From Semisulcospira habei (taxonomy: Eukaryota > Mollusca > Gastropoda > Semisulcospiridae), in the NCBI GenBank assembly GCA_036245525.1, contig BTPG01000003.1, positions 194,227,127 through 194,291,126 of the forward strand: a DNA stretch of 64,000 nt, read 5' to 3'. Both the position numbers and the translations under genes were made by a program. Positions 12,832 through 24,060 of the stretch are shown here, one piece after another; the stretch's first letter is position 1, and every line of letters begins with the position of its first letter. The notes under the pieces were generated by a model. That model was not told the origin of the DNA and made no database searches. It saw only the letters and a list, made by a program, of their open reading frames with translations.

Positions 12832-13016
12832 CGATAGTGTGAAATAAGATTAACTAAAATGGTTCAAAGGTAGTGCCAGAATAGCTTGGCGCCTCTAGGC
12901 GCCAAGCTATTCTGACACCACCCTTGAACAGAAGCCATTGGTCTATATCCTTATCTGTAAGTACTATAACGTAGCTTGCATATATGGCAGTGTACACATT
13001 AGAAGCTTTTAGCCTC
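12832..13016 (+). repeat. P1-related foldback, same subtype as 11400
   Basis: Hairpin with GGCGCCTCTAGGCGCC centre, flanked by GTGTGAAATAAGATTAACTA and CATTGGTCTATATCCTTATC. Confidence 0.7.
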
Positions 13017-13017
13017 A

Positions 13018-13310
13018 CTGCGAGCAAGAGGGCCTGCATGTATATTTTCGTATGCCCCAGCGGCTGCATGAGCAATTGAGAATATACTTCTCTTGCAGAC
13101 AGTTGCATAAATCCACAGAATGTTTTATTAAGGCCGTGCAATGCTTCAAATAACCCATATTACAATACTCATCTAAAACCATCTCAGATTTATTGCCGGA
13201 TAACCACGTCTGCCTGAGGGACATTGATCTAAATCGTGTCCGCAAAAGTAATAGATTTGCATGAGCCCTCGCGTCCACGAGGGCGCATGAAAATCTATGC
13301 CTCCTGCATT
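13018..13310. repeat. Two C hairpin relics
   Basis: One at 13022-13098 (GCAAGAGGGCCTGCATG ... CTTCTCTTGCAGAC), decayed. One at 13246-13308 with CATGAGCCCTCGCGTCCACGAGGGCGCATG centre, well preserved. Confidence 0.5.
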
Positions 13311-13319
13311 CGGATGGTG

Positions 13320-13670
13320 TTCTTTATGTTCCAGCACAAAAAAATGCGCATGAATCTGGTTTTCAAACCAGTTTTCGCCAGAGTCACTACGTTATTCACC
13401 AGTTTCTGAGTTATTGAATGACGTCACGAACAAAAGCCCTTCCGGGTCAGGCTATTTCCGGAATTATGGGTTTGTGGGTAAACGAATATGGATCGATTCT
13501 CTTAAGTGGAGACTGCTGTTAGTGTCGCTGCTTGTGGAATGATGATTATTTCTGATTAGTTTCCGGGAAACAGTAGCGGCTTTGTCGTTCAAATTTGTTT
13601 GACCAACACTACGTTCACCTCGCGCGAGCTATATCGACTGTAAATACAATTTTCTCTCCAACTGCTCGGA
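13320..13670. other. No feature seen
   Basis: Unremarkable sequence before a SINE-like block. Confidence 0.4.
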
Positions 13671-13676
13671 GCAGAG

Positions 13677-13875
13677 TCCGACTATAGCTCAGGCGGTTAA
13701 ACATCGGAGCAAGAGAGCAAAGGGAATTGCCGGGTCGTGGGTTCGAATCCCCCTCCCGGCCCCGGTAGCTGGACTCGCAATCCAGGGGGAAAAAGACGGA
13801 TTTGCTCAAAAGCATGTCCGTTGAAAAGTTCTGGTAAATCAAAGTGGCACAGTTGGAGTGCGCCTGAGTTGAACA
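13677..13875 (+). mobile_element. tRNA-derived SINE-like relic
   Basis: TATAGCTCAGGCGG fits an RNA polymerase III A box and GGGTTCGAATCCC a B box, 55-60 bp apart. The acceptor arms do not pair, so this is not a working tRNA gene. A 100-bp unrelated body follows. Confidence 0.5.
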
Positions 13876-13879
13876 GTGT

Positions 13880-14660
13880 TCAGCTCGTACTCCATTGGCA
13901 ATAGATTTCCCTGTCCGCCATAACCCGCCCGTCAGAGCCGTCCATTATCACTTCGGTGCCGTGGACATTAAACCCGGAACTAATCGAACCACTCGGAGCT
14001 TGCTCTGTACAGAGGTAACCCGATACCCCTCCAAAACACATGTCCCCACGAGCCCAGTACCAGCCGCGGTACCGTCGGAATTGTTTATATTACAGCGGAC
14101 GGCAGAGCAATAGTCCCTTTCCTTTTTTGCACCCCCCCCCCCCCCCCCCGCTCCCCTTTTCCTTGACAACGTGCGCAAAATAAAACTTACTGTGAGAACT
14201 GAAGTCCACGTACGATTTTGTACTAAAGGTGTCTTAATTATTATTGACTGTTTTGTTATTATTGACCGTTTTGTCCACTGCAGTTAAATTACCATACTGT
14301 GTGATTATCATTATTGTTTTTCAAACCGTGTCAGCAACTCGTGAGTCATCATCGAACGTTTGCAGCAATGTTGCTGTGAACAACAGCCTAGTGATAACAA
14401 TATTGTGTACAAATGGGTATAACTATAATTATAGTGTATAGTATATGTGGATATATGATTTTCAGTCAGCCACAATACGTGAAATACGAAAAGCCTTTGG
14501 TCAGCCAGGGCCGGAGCCGCAGGAGCAAAAAGGAGGAGATGAAATACGATCGCGCCGGCTTTGATATAGCCAGATATCTCTCACGACAGCTTGATAACTG
14601 ACTCGCACCCACACTCGTCGGAATTCTGGGCCCTTTTCCTCTCTGTCCGTTGAGGTATAG
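13880..14660. other. No gene seen
   Basis: Contains a poly(C) run at 14132-14150. Short frames at 13895-14113 and 14413-14601 have no recognisable domain or splice support. Confidence 0.4.
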
Positions 14661-14667
14661 ACTGAAC

Positions 14668-14826
14668 TTAACTCATTCAGCCCGACGGCCGTATTTCCCA
14701 GATTTTGGAGGCGTCATCTAATGCCTGTGCACCACTTGCAGGAGATGGATCGACCATGATAATTCAAGGGCATTTATCATGGTCGACCCATCTCCTGCTG
14801 TAGTGCATCAGAGCTGAATGGGTTAA
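14668..14826 (-). repeat. P1 element with most of the hairpin deleted
   Basis: Both TTAA ends and both flanks are intact, but the centre reads ATAATTCAAGGGCATTTATCATGG: the GGCGCC core and one arm are lost. Shows that the hairpin centre is a deletion hotspot. Confidence 0.78.
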
Positions 14827-14967
14827 TTACATCTGCACACCAAAAACAAACTTAGTATTTTAACACATTTAATATATAGTAATATAATGAAATCACTTGC
14901 AATCGACTCACAACAACAGGAGACGAAACAAATACACAGTACAACAAATCGTCTGGGGACACACTTT

Positions 14968-15110
14968 TTCCTGTTGTTAAATCCGAAGTTTGTTATAAGC
15001 GAAGCAATTTACATAGAAAGAGTGCTGTCAGGACCGCTCAGTGAAACAGTGCTGGAATATGCGACCTTTGATATATCCCATCTTGTTATAAGTAAAGTCG
15101 ACTGCATTAT
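14968..15110 (+). repeat. Diverged unit of the 70-bp repeat family
   Basis: GTTGTTAAATCCGAAGTTTG and TTATAAGCGAAG match units at 7384-7720; a single copy with insertions. Confidence 0.5.
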
Positions 15111-15116
15111 TATATA

Positions 15117-15205
15117 AGGGTCGTGCCTGACTAGCTTGGCGCCTGGTAAGGCGCCAAGCTAGTCATGCACGACCCTTGAAATGTCACGGTCGATCTGTCT
15201 CCTGC
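15117..15205 (+). repeat. P1 hairpin variant
   Basis: Arms GGGTCGTGCCTGACTAGCTT and complement around GGCGCCTGGTAAGGCGCC; right flank CGATCTGTCTCCTGCGG. No left flank. Confidence 0.6.
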
Positions 15206-15296
15206 GGTTTGTGTTGTGAATAAAAGGATATAACATTTCTCTTTCAGACAGTGACAAAGCTTCAGCTGAATAGCATATGTTCGATAATAATGACAC

Positions 15297-15510
15297 TTAA
15301 CCCATTCAGCCCTGACGCACTACAGCAGGAGATGGGTCGACCATGATAATTTAAGGGTAGTGCCAGATTAGCTTGGCGCCTGTCGGCGACAAGCTAATCT
15401 GACACTGCCCTTGAAATATCATGCTCGATCCATCTCCTGCAACTGGTGCATATTCATGAGATGACGCATCCAAAATTTGGGAAATACCTGCGTCGGGCTG
15501 AATGAGTTAA
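15297..15510 (+). repeat. P1 foldback element, complete
   Basis: TTAACCCATTCAGCCCTGAC to CGGGCTGAATGAGTTAA, 214 bp. One mismatch in the core (GGCGCC against GGCGAC). Confidence 0.85.
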
Positions 15511-15799
15511 ACAAAAGTTAAACACGATTGCATTAAAGATTATTACCATGACTGTTTCTGATCGTTGTTTCTAAAGTTACAGCACACACAATCTGCATTT
15601 GTGTATCGATTTAAAGCACTTTTTCATGTGCAGTGAACTTTAGGCATGTTTGTCTACAAGGCAGAACAAACAACTGGTGCCATCAATGAAATGCATAGCG
15701 ACTTCCTGAGACACCTTTTGTTTTGCTTGTTAGCAACACCCTGTTTGAAAACAAGCCTCCGCGTGTATCTGAATACTGCTGCAGTGGCAAAATAAGGAC

Positions 15800-15806
15800 T
15801 CTCTCT

Positions 15807-15851
<45 letters not shown>

Positions 15852-16089
15852 GCAGTGCTGGGGTTTCTTCGCGTCGACCCGCGCGCGCGGTGGTTGCGGG
15901 ATCGCTATACATTACTTTTACTGCAGACTATAGCATCTAGCTGTGCGCGGTTTAAGGCGCGGGGAGGCCACTATCGCGTGTGTGTGCGGGTGTGTGTTTA
16001 TCTGTGTGTGTGCAAGTGTATGTGTGTGCACGCGCGCATCCCTACGTGCTTGCGCACGCGCGCGCGCGCGTGTGTGTGTGCCAGTGTGC

Positions 16090-16156
<67 letters not shown>
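15800..16156 (+). repeat. Microsatellite block (TC)n, then mixed GT/CG, then (GT)n
   Basis: TC at 15800-15847, CGCG runs near 15887 and 16054-16070, GT at 16090-16156. Open frames here are repeat translations. Confidence 0.85.
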
Positions 16157-16157
<1 letters not shown>

Positions 16158-16303
16158 CTGTTGTATGTTTGTTGGAGTGAGCCGTGTCATTGTATATTTT
16201 TATGATGAGAACAATAGCGGTTTTATGTACAAAATCCTTTTTACTTTTTATATTTGCTGTAGTATAGTTTTAAGTGATAGAATGTATGTGTACATGATAT
16301 ACT

Positions 16304-16304
16304 G

Positions 16305-16357
<53 letters not shown>

Positions 16358-16459
16358 TGTGTGTGTGTGGAGGGTTGTGCAGGCTTGGCTTGGCGCCTGT
16401 AGGCTACAAGCTAATCTAGCACAAACCTGTGCACGCGGCAATTGCACACCGGCGCGCGC

Positions 16460-16537
<78 letters not shown>
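16304..16537 (+). repeat. (GT)n blocks around a decayed P1 hairpin
   Basis: GT at 16304-16370; GGCTTGGCGCCTGTAGGC at 16386-16410 with CAAGCTAATCTAGCACA, a P1 core relic; then (CG)(GT)n at 16452-16537. Confidence 0.65.
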
Positions 16538-16544
<7 letters not shown>

Positions 16545-16559
16545 TGATTTTATGTACGT

Positions 16560-17990
<1,431 letters not shown>

Positions 17991-18078
<88 letters not shown>
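17991..18078 (+). repeat. (TC)n microsatellite between two LINEs
   Basis: 88 bp of TC joining the tail of fragment B to the first base of LINE copy 2. Confidence 0.95.
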
Positions 18079-18083
<5 letters not shown>

Positions 18084-19349
18084 AATATTTAGAAAACCGA
18101 AATCTTATCCATCCATTGCAGTCAGGTTTCAGACCAAACCATTCCTGCCATACTGCGCTGATTAGGATGACAGACACCTGGTTAGCATCTATCAATGAAT
18201 CCAAACTAACAGGTGTAGTCTTTTTAGACTTCCGTAAAGCTTTTGATTTAGTAAACTATGATATATTGATAAAGAAAATTTCGTTGTACACCAACAGCGC
18301 TGCCACGTTCTTCAAATCCTACTTGGATGACAGAAGACAAAAAGTCCTTCTTAATGGTACATATTCTAATCACCGCTTAGTCAAGCATGGCGTGCCCCAG
18401 GGCTCTATTTTAGGCCCTCTTTTATTTTGTTTGTTCATTAACGACCTTCCGCTCACAATTAACGATCATAATGTTTCATGCGATATGTTCGCGGATGATG
18501 CTGCAATACACATGCCCGACGAGGATTTATCTATTATTGATACACGCCTACAAAGCGCACTACAAGACATTGACAGCTGGTGTAGTAACAACTCCATGAT
18601 CCTAAACCCAGCGAAGACTGAAGATGTAATGGTATTAAGTACCCGTCAAAAGCACCAGCTAGGCTCTCTCTCACTCAGCTTGTCTCTTCAAGGAAAACCC
18701 ATCAGTCAAGTAACAGAACATCGTCTTCTCGGTGTTACTGTAGATAACCAGTTTAAATGGCAGTGTCATATTACTAACATATGCAACATAATATCAAAGA
18801 AACTTTACATTTTAGCCAAATTAAAATATATCACTGATGTAGAAACACGTAAACTGTTCTTTAACGCCCACATCAGGTCACATATCGACTATGCTTCTAC
18901 AGTGTGGGATGGAGCAAGCGAGGTCCACTTGAAGAGACTGAACGCTCTTCATCGTAGAGCCGCAAAACTTATCCTACCTGATCCTAACTCAACTACCGAT
19001 AATAAACTGAAAACCTTGGAGATTCTTCCCCTGAAAAATCACTTAATGTACAATAAGGGAATAATTATGTTCAAAACATTGAATAGCAAAATGCCTGATT
19101 ATATTAATAAACTATTTTCCTTTCCATCACCAACGTACTCAAGATCAAGGCAATTCATTATTGTACCACGACCTAGAATCGATCTCTACAAGACAATTCG
19201 CACAGTTTAGCGTTCTCAGGCCATAGCCTGTGGAACAATTTGCCTAGGAAAGTTACAACAGCAACAACCCTTTCTTATTTTAGAGCCAGTATTTTCAATT
19301 ACCTCACGTCATTATCTTAATACTTTCACTGCGACCCTATAATACTCAG

Positions 19350-19435
<86 letters not shown>

Positions 19436-19656
19436 CACGTTTTTGTTGTTGTTGTTGTTGCTGGTTTTGTTTTGTTTTTATATCATTTATTCTTCTTCTT
19501 CTTTTTTTTTTCTATTTCTTTTTTCTCATATAATATTTTCACACTTTGTGCATTATTTGTAGATTAGCAACGGCAAGTTCGAAAAATGGTTGTGCCAGCC
19601 AAAACTTTCACCGTTGTAAAATAAAGAATCATTGTCATTGTCATTGTCATTGTCAT

Positions 19657-19657
<1 letters not shown>
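18079..19657 (+). mobile_element. 5'-truncated LINE, copy 2 of the 8106 family
   Basis: Nearly identical to 9011-10569. The RT has an intact FADDAA motif (about 18490). Differences from copy 1: TEDVMV in place of TECMV (3 extra bases near 18622), and an 8-bp insertion near 19196 that shifts the frame to a stop at 19210, so the C-terminal 30-odd residues are lost. Ends in ATTGTC repeats and then (TC)n. Confidence 0.88.
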
Positions 19658-19750
<93 letters not shown>

Positions 19751-19760
19751 TCTCTCTCTA
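19658..19760 (+). repeat. (TC)n microsatellite after LINE copy 2
   Basis: About 100 bp, continuous with the ATTGTC tail of the LINE. Confidence 0.95.
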
Positions 19761-19974
19761 GGTGCACACGCAGAAACATTCTCACGCAAGCATCAATACG
19801 TTTTAAAAAGACTTTCAAGTTTTCATTTACCATTGAAAATAAAACATTTATATTTCAATATATATTTCAATGTATATTTCAACCATTCCATGTATATAAA
19901 TTGCATTTTTCATTAAAAAAGCAAAACAAAAAACAACAACAGCAATACAAGAAAACCCCATCTTATGTCTAACA

Positions 19975-20187
19975 TTAGCCCACTCAGCCCTGACACACTA
20001 CAGCGGGAGATGGTTTGACCATGATAATTCAAGGGTAGTGCCAGATTACCTTGGCGCCTGTCGGCGCCAAGCTAATCTGGCACTACCCTTGAATTATCAT
20101 GGTCGATCCTTCTCCTGCAACAGGCGCATAGTCGTTAAATGACGCCTCCAAAATTTGGGAAATACGTGCGTCGGGCTGCACGAGTTA
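19975..20187 (+). repeat. P1 foldback element, complete but ends mutated
   Basis: TTAGCCCACTCAGCCCTGAC to GGGCTGCACGAGTTAG. The hairpin has loop TGTC with one mismatch (TTACCTTGG). It lies 260 bp past the gene 1 stop codon. Confidence 0.8.
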
Positions 20188-20450
20188 GACCGTCTTTCTG
20201 TAGTTTTTCACATGTCAATGCCCAAAACAAAAACACGATCACTGCCGAGCCAGAGCCTTTAGACATTACAAAACAATGGACACGCTTTGTCCCTTGCCCT
20301 TTGTCCCAGCATCCAAAGATCCCAGCATCAATAGCTGTGAAAGTGTCGTATAGTGTTGCCACCTGCAATTGCTACACGATACTTTAACCACTAGTGATGC
20401 CGTGCGCCTTGAATGAGTTACACTTTGACTTCAAAGGTTTTCATTCACTT

Positions 20451-20780
20451 TTAATTCTTCACCACGATGTTGCTGAACAGGAGGCCGCAGGTTTCGCAGA
20501 TTGGCCCGAGGCAGCACTGCAGGCAGGTGCCGAAGAACTTCTGGCATATCCCGCAGTTCATCTGGAAGTACCGAAAGCACGGGGTCATGACCCACACGTG
20601 ATAGAAGGTCAGTCCAGAAATCTCCATGCCCCAGCAGATGGCTAGGGGACAACCGCAGAGAACGGTGGCGATGGCGTAGCAGAGGTCCCGACAGCAGGAG
20701 AAGCACCTGAAGGCACATTTCCAGAGACAGTCCGGACTGTGAGCGCCGTCTGGTTCAGCCAGAACATCTTCAAAAGCTAC
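20451..20780 (-). CDS. Caveolin gene 1, coding exon 2 (cysteine-rich caveolin)
   Basis: Encodes 109 residues starting VAFEDVLAEPDGAHSPDCLW and ending FSNIVVKN then TAA. FEDVLAEPDG matches the caveolin signature FEDVIAEP. It is followed by a scaffolding-like stretch (DCLWKCAFRCFSCC), a hydrophobic hairpin region (roughly LCGCPLAICWGMEISGLTFYHVW), the PC motif equivalent to the first palmitoylated cysteine of vertebrate caveolins, and a C-terminal CLQCCLGPICETCG segment. Family knowledge: caveolins insert in the inner leaflet of the plasma membrane, oligomerise into discs and build caveolae. The acceptor is a pyrimidine-rich tract ending TTTTGCAG. Joined to exon 1 the protein is 130 aa, shorter than vertebrate caveolins (about 150-180) because the N-terminus is short. 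I count 17 cysteines in this exon. Gene 1 is divergent from gene 2. Its intron holds four foldback elements. Confidence 0.93.
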   Translation of the reverse strand, partial: VAFEDVLAEPDGAHSPDCLWKCAFRCFSCCRDLCYAIATVLCGCPLAICWGMEISGLTFYHVWVMTPCFRYFQMNCGICQKFFGTCLQCCLGPICETCGLLFSNIVVKN

Positions 20781-20917
20781 CTGCAAAACAACAGGAGAAA
20801 TTAAACGGAGAATGAACGACGAACCTTTATTTTCCAACGGTAAAAGTTATTGGTTACTGGAGCAGTTTTCAAACTAGCTTAATATACTACATACTACACA
20901 GATAGAGATGTTTTCAT

Positions 20918-20997
20918 TTAAATCATTCGAGACGTTCCGCCTCTGGATACGCGGCTTAAGCCGCGTATCCGGAGGTGACACGTCTCGAATGAGTTAA
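20918..20997. repeat. D palindrome, TTAA to TTAA, 80 bp (gene 1 intron)
   Basis: ATCATTCGAGACGTTCCGCC, then GGATACGCGGCTTAAGCCGC and the reverse complement to GTCTCGAATGAGTTAA. It is almost a perfect palindrome from end to end with no loop. The sister copy is at 49321-49400. Confidence 0.82.
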
Positions 20998-21149
20998 TGC
21001 CCGTTACCACAATCAGTTAAACCACCTGGCTTCTCCAGTCTGCTACGTATCCAAAAATAATGACGTAAGGTTTCCGCGCCTGTTGTTGTTTGGCTGTCTG
21101 CAGCAATTTTTTTTTCCCAAAATATAAAATACATCCACTGGCATTAAAG

Positions 21150-21460
21150 GAGTTAACTTTTTCACAGCGAACCTCGTCTAACTGCAAGAGGCATAGATTC
21201 TCATGAGCCCCCGCATCTGCGGGGGGCTCATGAGAATCTATACCTCTTGTTGGCTTTATGTAAGTCAGTGCGACTAAGAAAGCAGGGCTGACAACATAAA
21301 ATCTGCGAGACTTTCAGAAATATTACTTTCATCACCGTTATGGACTTCGCTTAAGCACGGTATTGACTTCACATTTGCAGTGAAGTTTAACTTTGTAAAT
21401 ATACAGGAATCACCGCGACAGAAAATGGATACCGACAAGTAAAGCGTTAACGGATTGCTA
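21150..21460. repeat. C foldback element (gene 1 intron)
   Basis: Hairpin 21183-21250 around CCCGCATCTGCGGGG. The flanks GTAAGTCAGTGCGAC and TATTGACTTCACATTTGCAG are shared with 7130-7290 and 11340-11660. Confidence 0.6.
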
Positions 21461-21564
21461 GATCACGACGTTATCTACACACGATGACTGAATAATATAG
21501 CTGCTGAACAGCAGTGAAAACAACTGTAACCTGGCGCGAAGAATTAACACAGTCTACCTGTAAG

Positions 21565-21620
21565 AAACATTTACTCATAAGGATCTAAGCCTCTTGCTGA
21601 CGCCACTTTGTATCGACATA
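21565..21620. repeat. Half C hairpin
   Basis: CTCATAAGGATCTAAGCCTC plus the TTTGTATCGACAT flank; the other arm is gone. Confidence 0.45.
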
Positions 21621-21920
21621 CCTTGGACGGTTCAGAATAAACAAAGATTTTAGTATACTAGTCAGCGATCTGTAGCAGTGAATGGTATAAAATAAAAGCC
21701 CTGTGGAGCTTTCGACTCCTTTTTTCAAAATTGGCATTTGTATGCAGAACGTTCAATATGAACTTCGCTGAAAATAATTGTAAATGGATATTTAGTCTTT
21801 GAGTGAGGACAGAACGCATGGAACCTAAAGATGATTTTCTGTTCTTTCTTAAAACAGACATAAACGTTTTCCTGATTCTTGAATTACAAAAGACTTGAAT
21901 TCGGTTATGCAGAAAGACCA

Positions 21921-22110
21921 ATAACTCATTCAGCCCGACGGCCGTATTTCCCAAATTTTGGAGGCGTCATCTAATGACTATGCACCAGTTGCAGGAGATG
22001 GATCGACCATGATAATTCAACCGACAGGCGCCAAGCTAATCTGGCACTACCCTTGAATTATCGTGGTCGACCAATCTCCTGCTGTAGGGCGTCAGGGCTG
22101 AATGGGTTAA
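21921..22110 (-). repeat. P1 element, part of the left arm deleted (gene 1 intron)
   Basis: Long flank TAACTCATTCAGCCCGACGG intact, the left hairpin arm cut after ATAATTCAA, the right arm and GGGCTGAATGGGTTAA end intact. Only 35 bp separate it from the exon 1 donor of gene 1. Confidence 0.75.
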
Positions 22111-22145
22111 ATGATCTAATGAAATTAATCGTGAAGATAAATTAC

Positions 22146-22208
22146 CTGAAGATGGTCGTTGATTCTGTTGGGATCCCTGCTCACCAGATCAGGTCCATCC
22201 GCCGACAT
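22146..22208 (-). CDS. Caveolin gene 1, coding exon 1
   Basis: First coding exon, 21 codons, reading MSADGPDLVSRDPNRINDHL plus a final Q on the minus strand. It carries the DLVxRDP motif found just ahead of the caveolin signature in vertebrate caveolins. It ends CAG followed by GTAATT (donor), phase 0, and joins the exon ending at 20451 across a 1365-bp intron. The start is the only ATG in frame close upstream. It is too short to stand out as an ORF and was found by matching the paralogous exons of the other four genes. Confidence 0.85.
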
Positions 22209-22320
22209 GATGTTTCAATGGACTGTGTCTCCAAATGTCTGCATATGGCCAAAGAGAACTTGAATGCACTGCCCTCCGACTTATTTATTTCGATGTACTT
22301 CCGTCCATGCCAAGCAAAGG

Positions 22321-22392
22321 CTGCAAGAGGCATAGATTCTCATGAGCCCACTCATACTGCGCGGGCTCGAGCGAATCTATGCCTTTTGCAGA
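22321..22392. repeat. C hairpin 5' of caveolin gene 1
   Basis: GCAAGAGGCATAGATTCTCA to GAATCTATGCCTTTTGC, 113-184 bp upstream of the gene 1 start codon, so inside its promoter or 5' UTR. Confidence 0.65.
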
Positions 22393-23210
22393 CATTTATA
22401 TTGCTGACGTTTAGTTGAAATGACCAAAGCGACTTCAATGTAGACGGTATCTAAGAATCGTTTGCAGTATAATTATTGTCTTTGCCGTTGTTTTGGAAAC
22501 TGTTACATGATAGCCTGATGTTTAATGTAACTTGGGTTATAACTAATGGCACATGTATATATGCGTGTTAGCATGCAGATTTGGAACTTACGGACGAAAG
22601 CTCGAGTCTGTAAGGTGCAAAATCAAAGATCACTTCACTTATCATCAAGAAGTTGTGACAGCGGTGAAAGGTGGTGTGGTGGGGGATTTTTATTTTTTTA
22701 TTTATTTTTTTTAATTATTTTTTTTAATTTGTTTATTTATTTATTTTTAATTTATATTTATTTATTTATTTATATTTGTTTTGTTTGTTTTGTTGTTGTT
22801 GTTTTTTTTTTGGGGGGGGAGTTGGGGGGGCTCTCTCTCATCGATTGATTTATTTCGTTTAAAAATGCGTATTTATTTACATAAATATAAATTGAACTAA
22901 ATTGATCCACAGTACCTCATGATGTATGATCCATACTATAATGAGCTATTCGATATTCTGATAATAACCTACGTATACGTCCAACACAAAATGAAAGCCG
23001 CTACCTCACCCCCTAACACCACTATCCACCCCAGCCCAGCCCTCACTCCCACTCTAATTCCCCACCGTACACCCACGTGAATAACCTTACCCGCCACTTT
23101 TATACAGCAAAACCTGATAATTATGAAACAGGATTCCACTGCAATTAACCAACAGTTGCCAAGGGTTTGCTGACCGCTTACCTGCAGAGAACAGTTAAAC
23201 CGACCCAAAT
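22393..23210. other. Intergenic, T-rich then C-rich low-complexity
   Basis: TTTATTTA-type runs at 22685-22800, a G-run at 22808-22830, C-rich 23000-23080. No gene. Confidence 0.45.
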
Positions 23211-23212
23211 GC

Positions 23213-23278
23213 AATTGATATAGACCCTCATGCGCCTCCACAGATGCACGGGCTCATGAGGATCTATGCCTCTTGCTG
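23213..23278. repeat. C hairpin relic upstream of caveolin gene 2
   Basis: AATTGATATAGACCCTCATG / CATGAGGATCTATGCCTCTT, with the ACCACTTTGTGATCACG flank. 257 bp from the gene 2 start. Confidence 0.55.
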
Positions 23279-23534
23279 AAACCACTTTGTGATCACGTTT
23301 CTCGGACTTTTGGAACACTTTGGCTTTGAAATAAGCAAATTTCAAAAGGACAATAGCAGGGAGGGTTTAATTTGAACCCAGTATGCAAAATGCTGTCTGT
23401 GCGCGTTAAAACTTCCACTATTTATAATCTTCCGTTTGTGACACAGACACACAAGAGCAAGCTGTCCCCAGAAGTAGATAAGTGCTTGGAGGATCGATCT
23501 GTGTTTGTGTCCATCGTTTTGGTCGCGCATCACG

Positions 23535-23600
23535 ATGTCTTCAGGCGATGATCTGGACCTTGTGAACAGAGACCCTAATCAGATCAACCAGCATATACAG
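23535..23600 (+). CDS. Caveolin gene 2, coding exon 1
   Basis: Twenty-two codons: MSSGDDLDLVNRDPNQINQH plus IQ. DLVNRDP is the exact motif that precedes the signature in vertebrate caveolins. It ends CAG|GTAATG, a phase-0 donor, and splices to 25238 over a 1637-bp intron. The ATG context is CACGATGT. The start codon lies 1326 bp from that of gene 1 on the other strand, so the two genes share a short divergent promoter region. Confidence 0.88.
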
Positions 23601-23867
23601 GTAATGTATCCGCTCTTGAATATATTTCTGAAAACGATTTCATAGTTATGCGTGTTGGTTTCTTATTTTGTACCTGGAGGCTTACCCGTAAGGTCTAAAG
23701 TCACAAAAATAACTTTAAGTATAAAAGAAAGATTCTCAGCTGTTTGCAGTTCATTTCTAAGCAAAATGACTTTTTTTTGTTGACCTGTAATTTTTGCACC
23801 TCACGACTTGAAACCGTAAGGTTCAAAATCCAGACCAGCTTACTCTATTACAACTTGACAATTTTTA

Positions 23868-24060
23868 ACCTGTTCAGTGCCGGGAAAATATGACCAATCT
23901 CCAACTGGAAGAGGTACAGATCCTAATGAGCCCCCGCAGTTGCGGGGGCTCAACAGGATCTCTACCTCTTGCTGAGAACATTTTGAATCCATGTTCCTCG
24001 GACAGATAAGGTATTCAGTCCTGAATTAACAAAGATTTACAGAAGCAAAGTCTGCGTTAA
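23868..24060. repeat. C foldback element (gene 2 intron)
   Basis: AACCTGTTCAGTGCCGGG start, hairpin around CCCGCAGTTGCGGG, TTTGAATCCATGTTCC flank, ending GTTAAC shared with the P1 element that follows. Confidence 0.65.

Larger units (their letters stand above)
22209..23534. promoter_or_regulatory. Divergent intergenic region between caveolin genes 1 and 2
   Basis: 1326 bp between two oppositely directed start codons. It contains a C-type foldback at 22321-22392 and another at 23213-23278, a T-rich and G-rich stretch at 22680-22830, and otherwise unremarkable sequence. Any bidirectional promoter must lie here. No TATA box could be assigned with confidence. Confidence 0.45.

Noticed and set aside
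13677..13755. Functional tRNA gene
   Set aside because: A and B boxes are present but acceptor and anticodon stems do not pair; a SINE relic is more likely. The same holds for 33325-33400.
13615..14601. Small protein genes in short frames
   Set aside because: No similarity, no splice support, and codon content like intergenic DNA.
20451..20780. PLAC8/cornifelin-like cysteine-rich protein as an alternative family
   Set aside because: The first glance at Cys-rich runs suggested it, but FEDVLAEPDG, HVWxxTPC and the DLVNRDP first exon are specific to caveolins.
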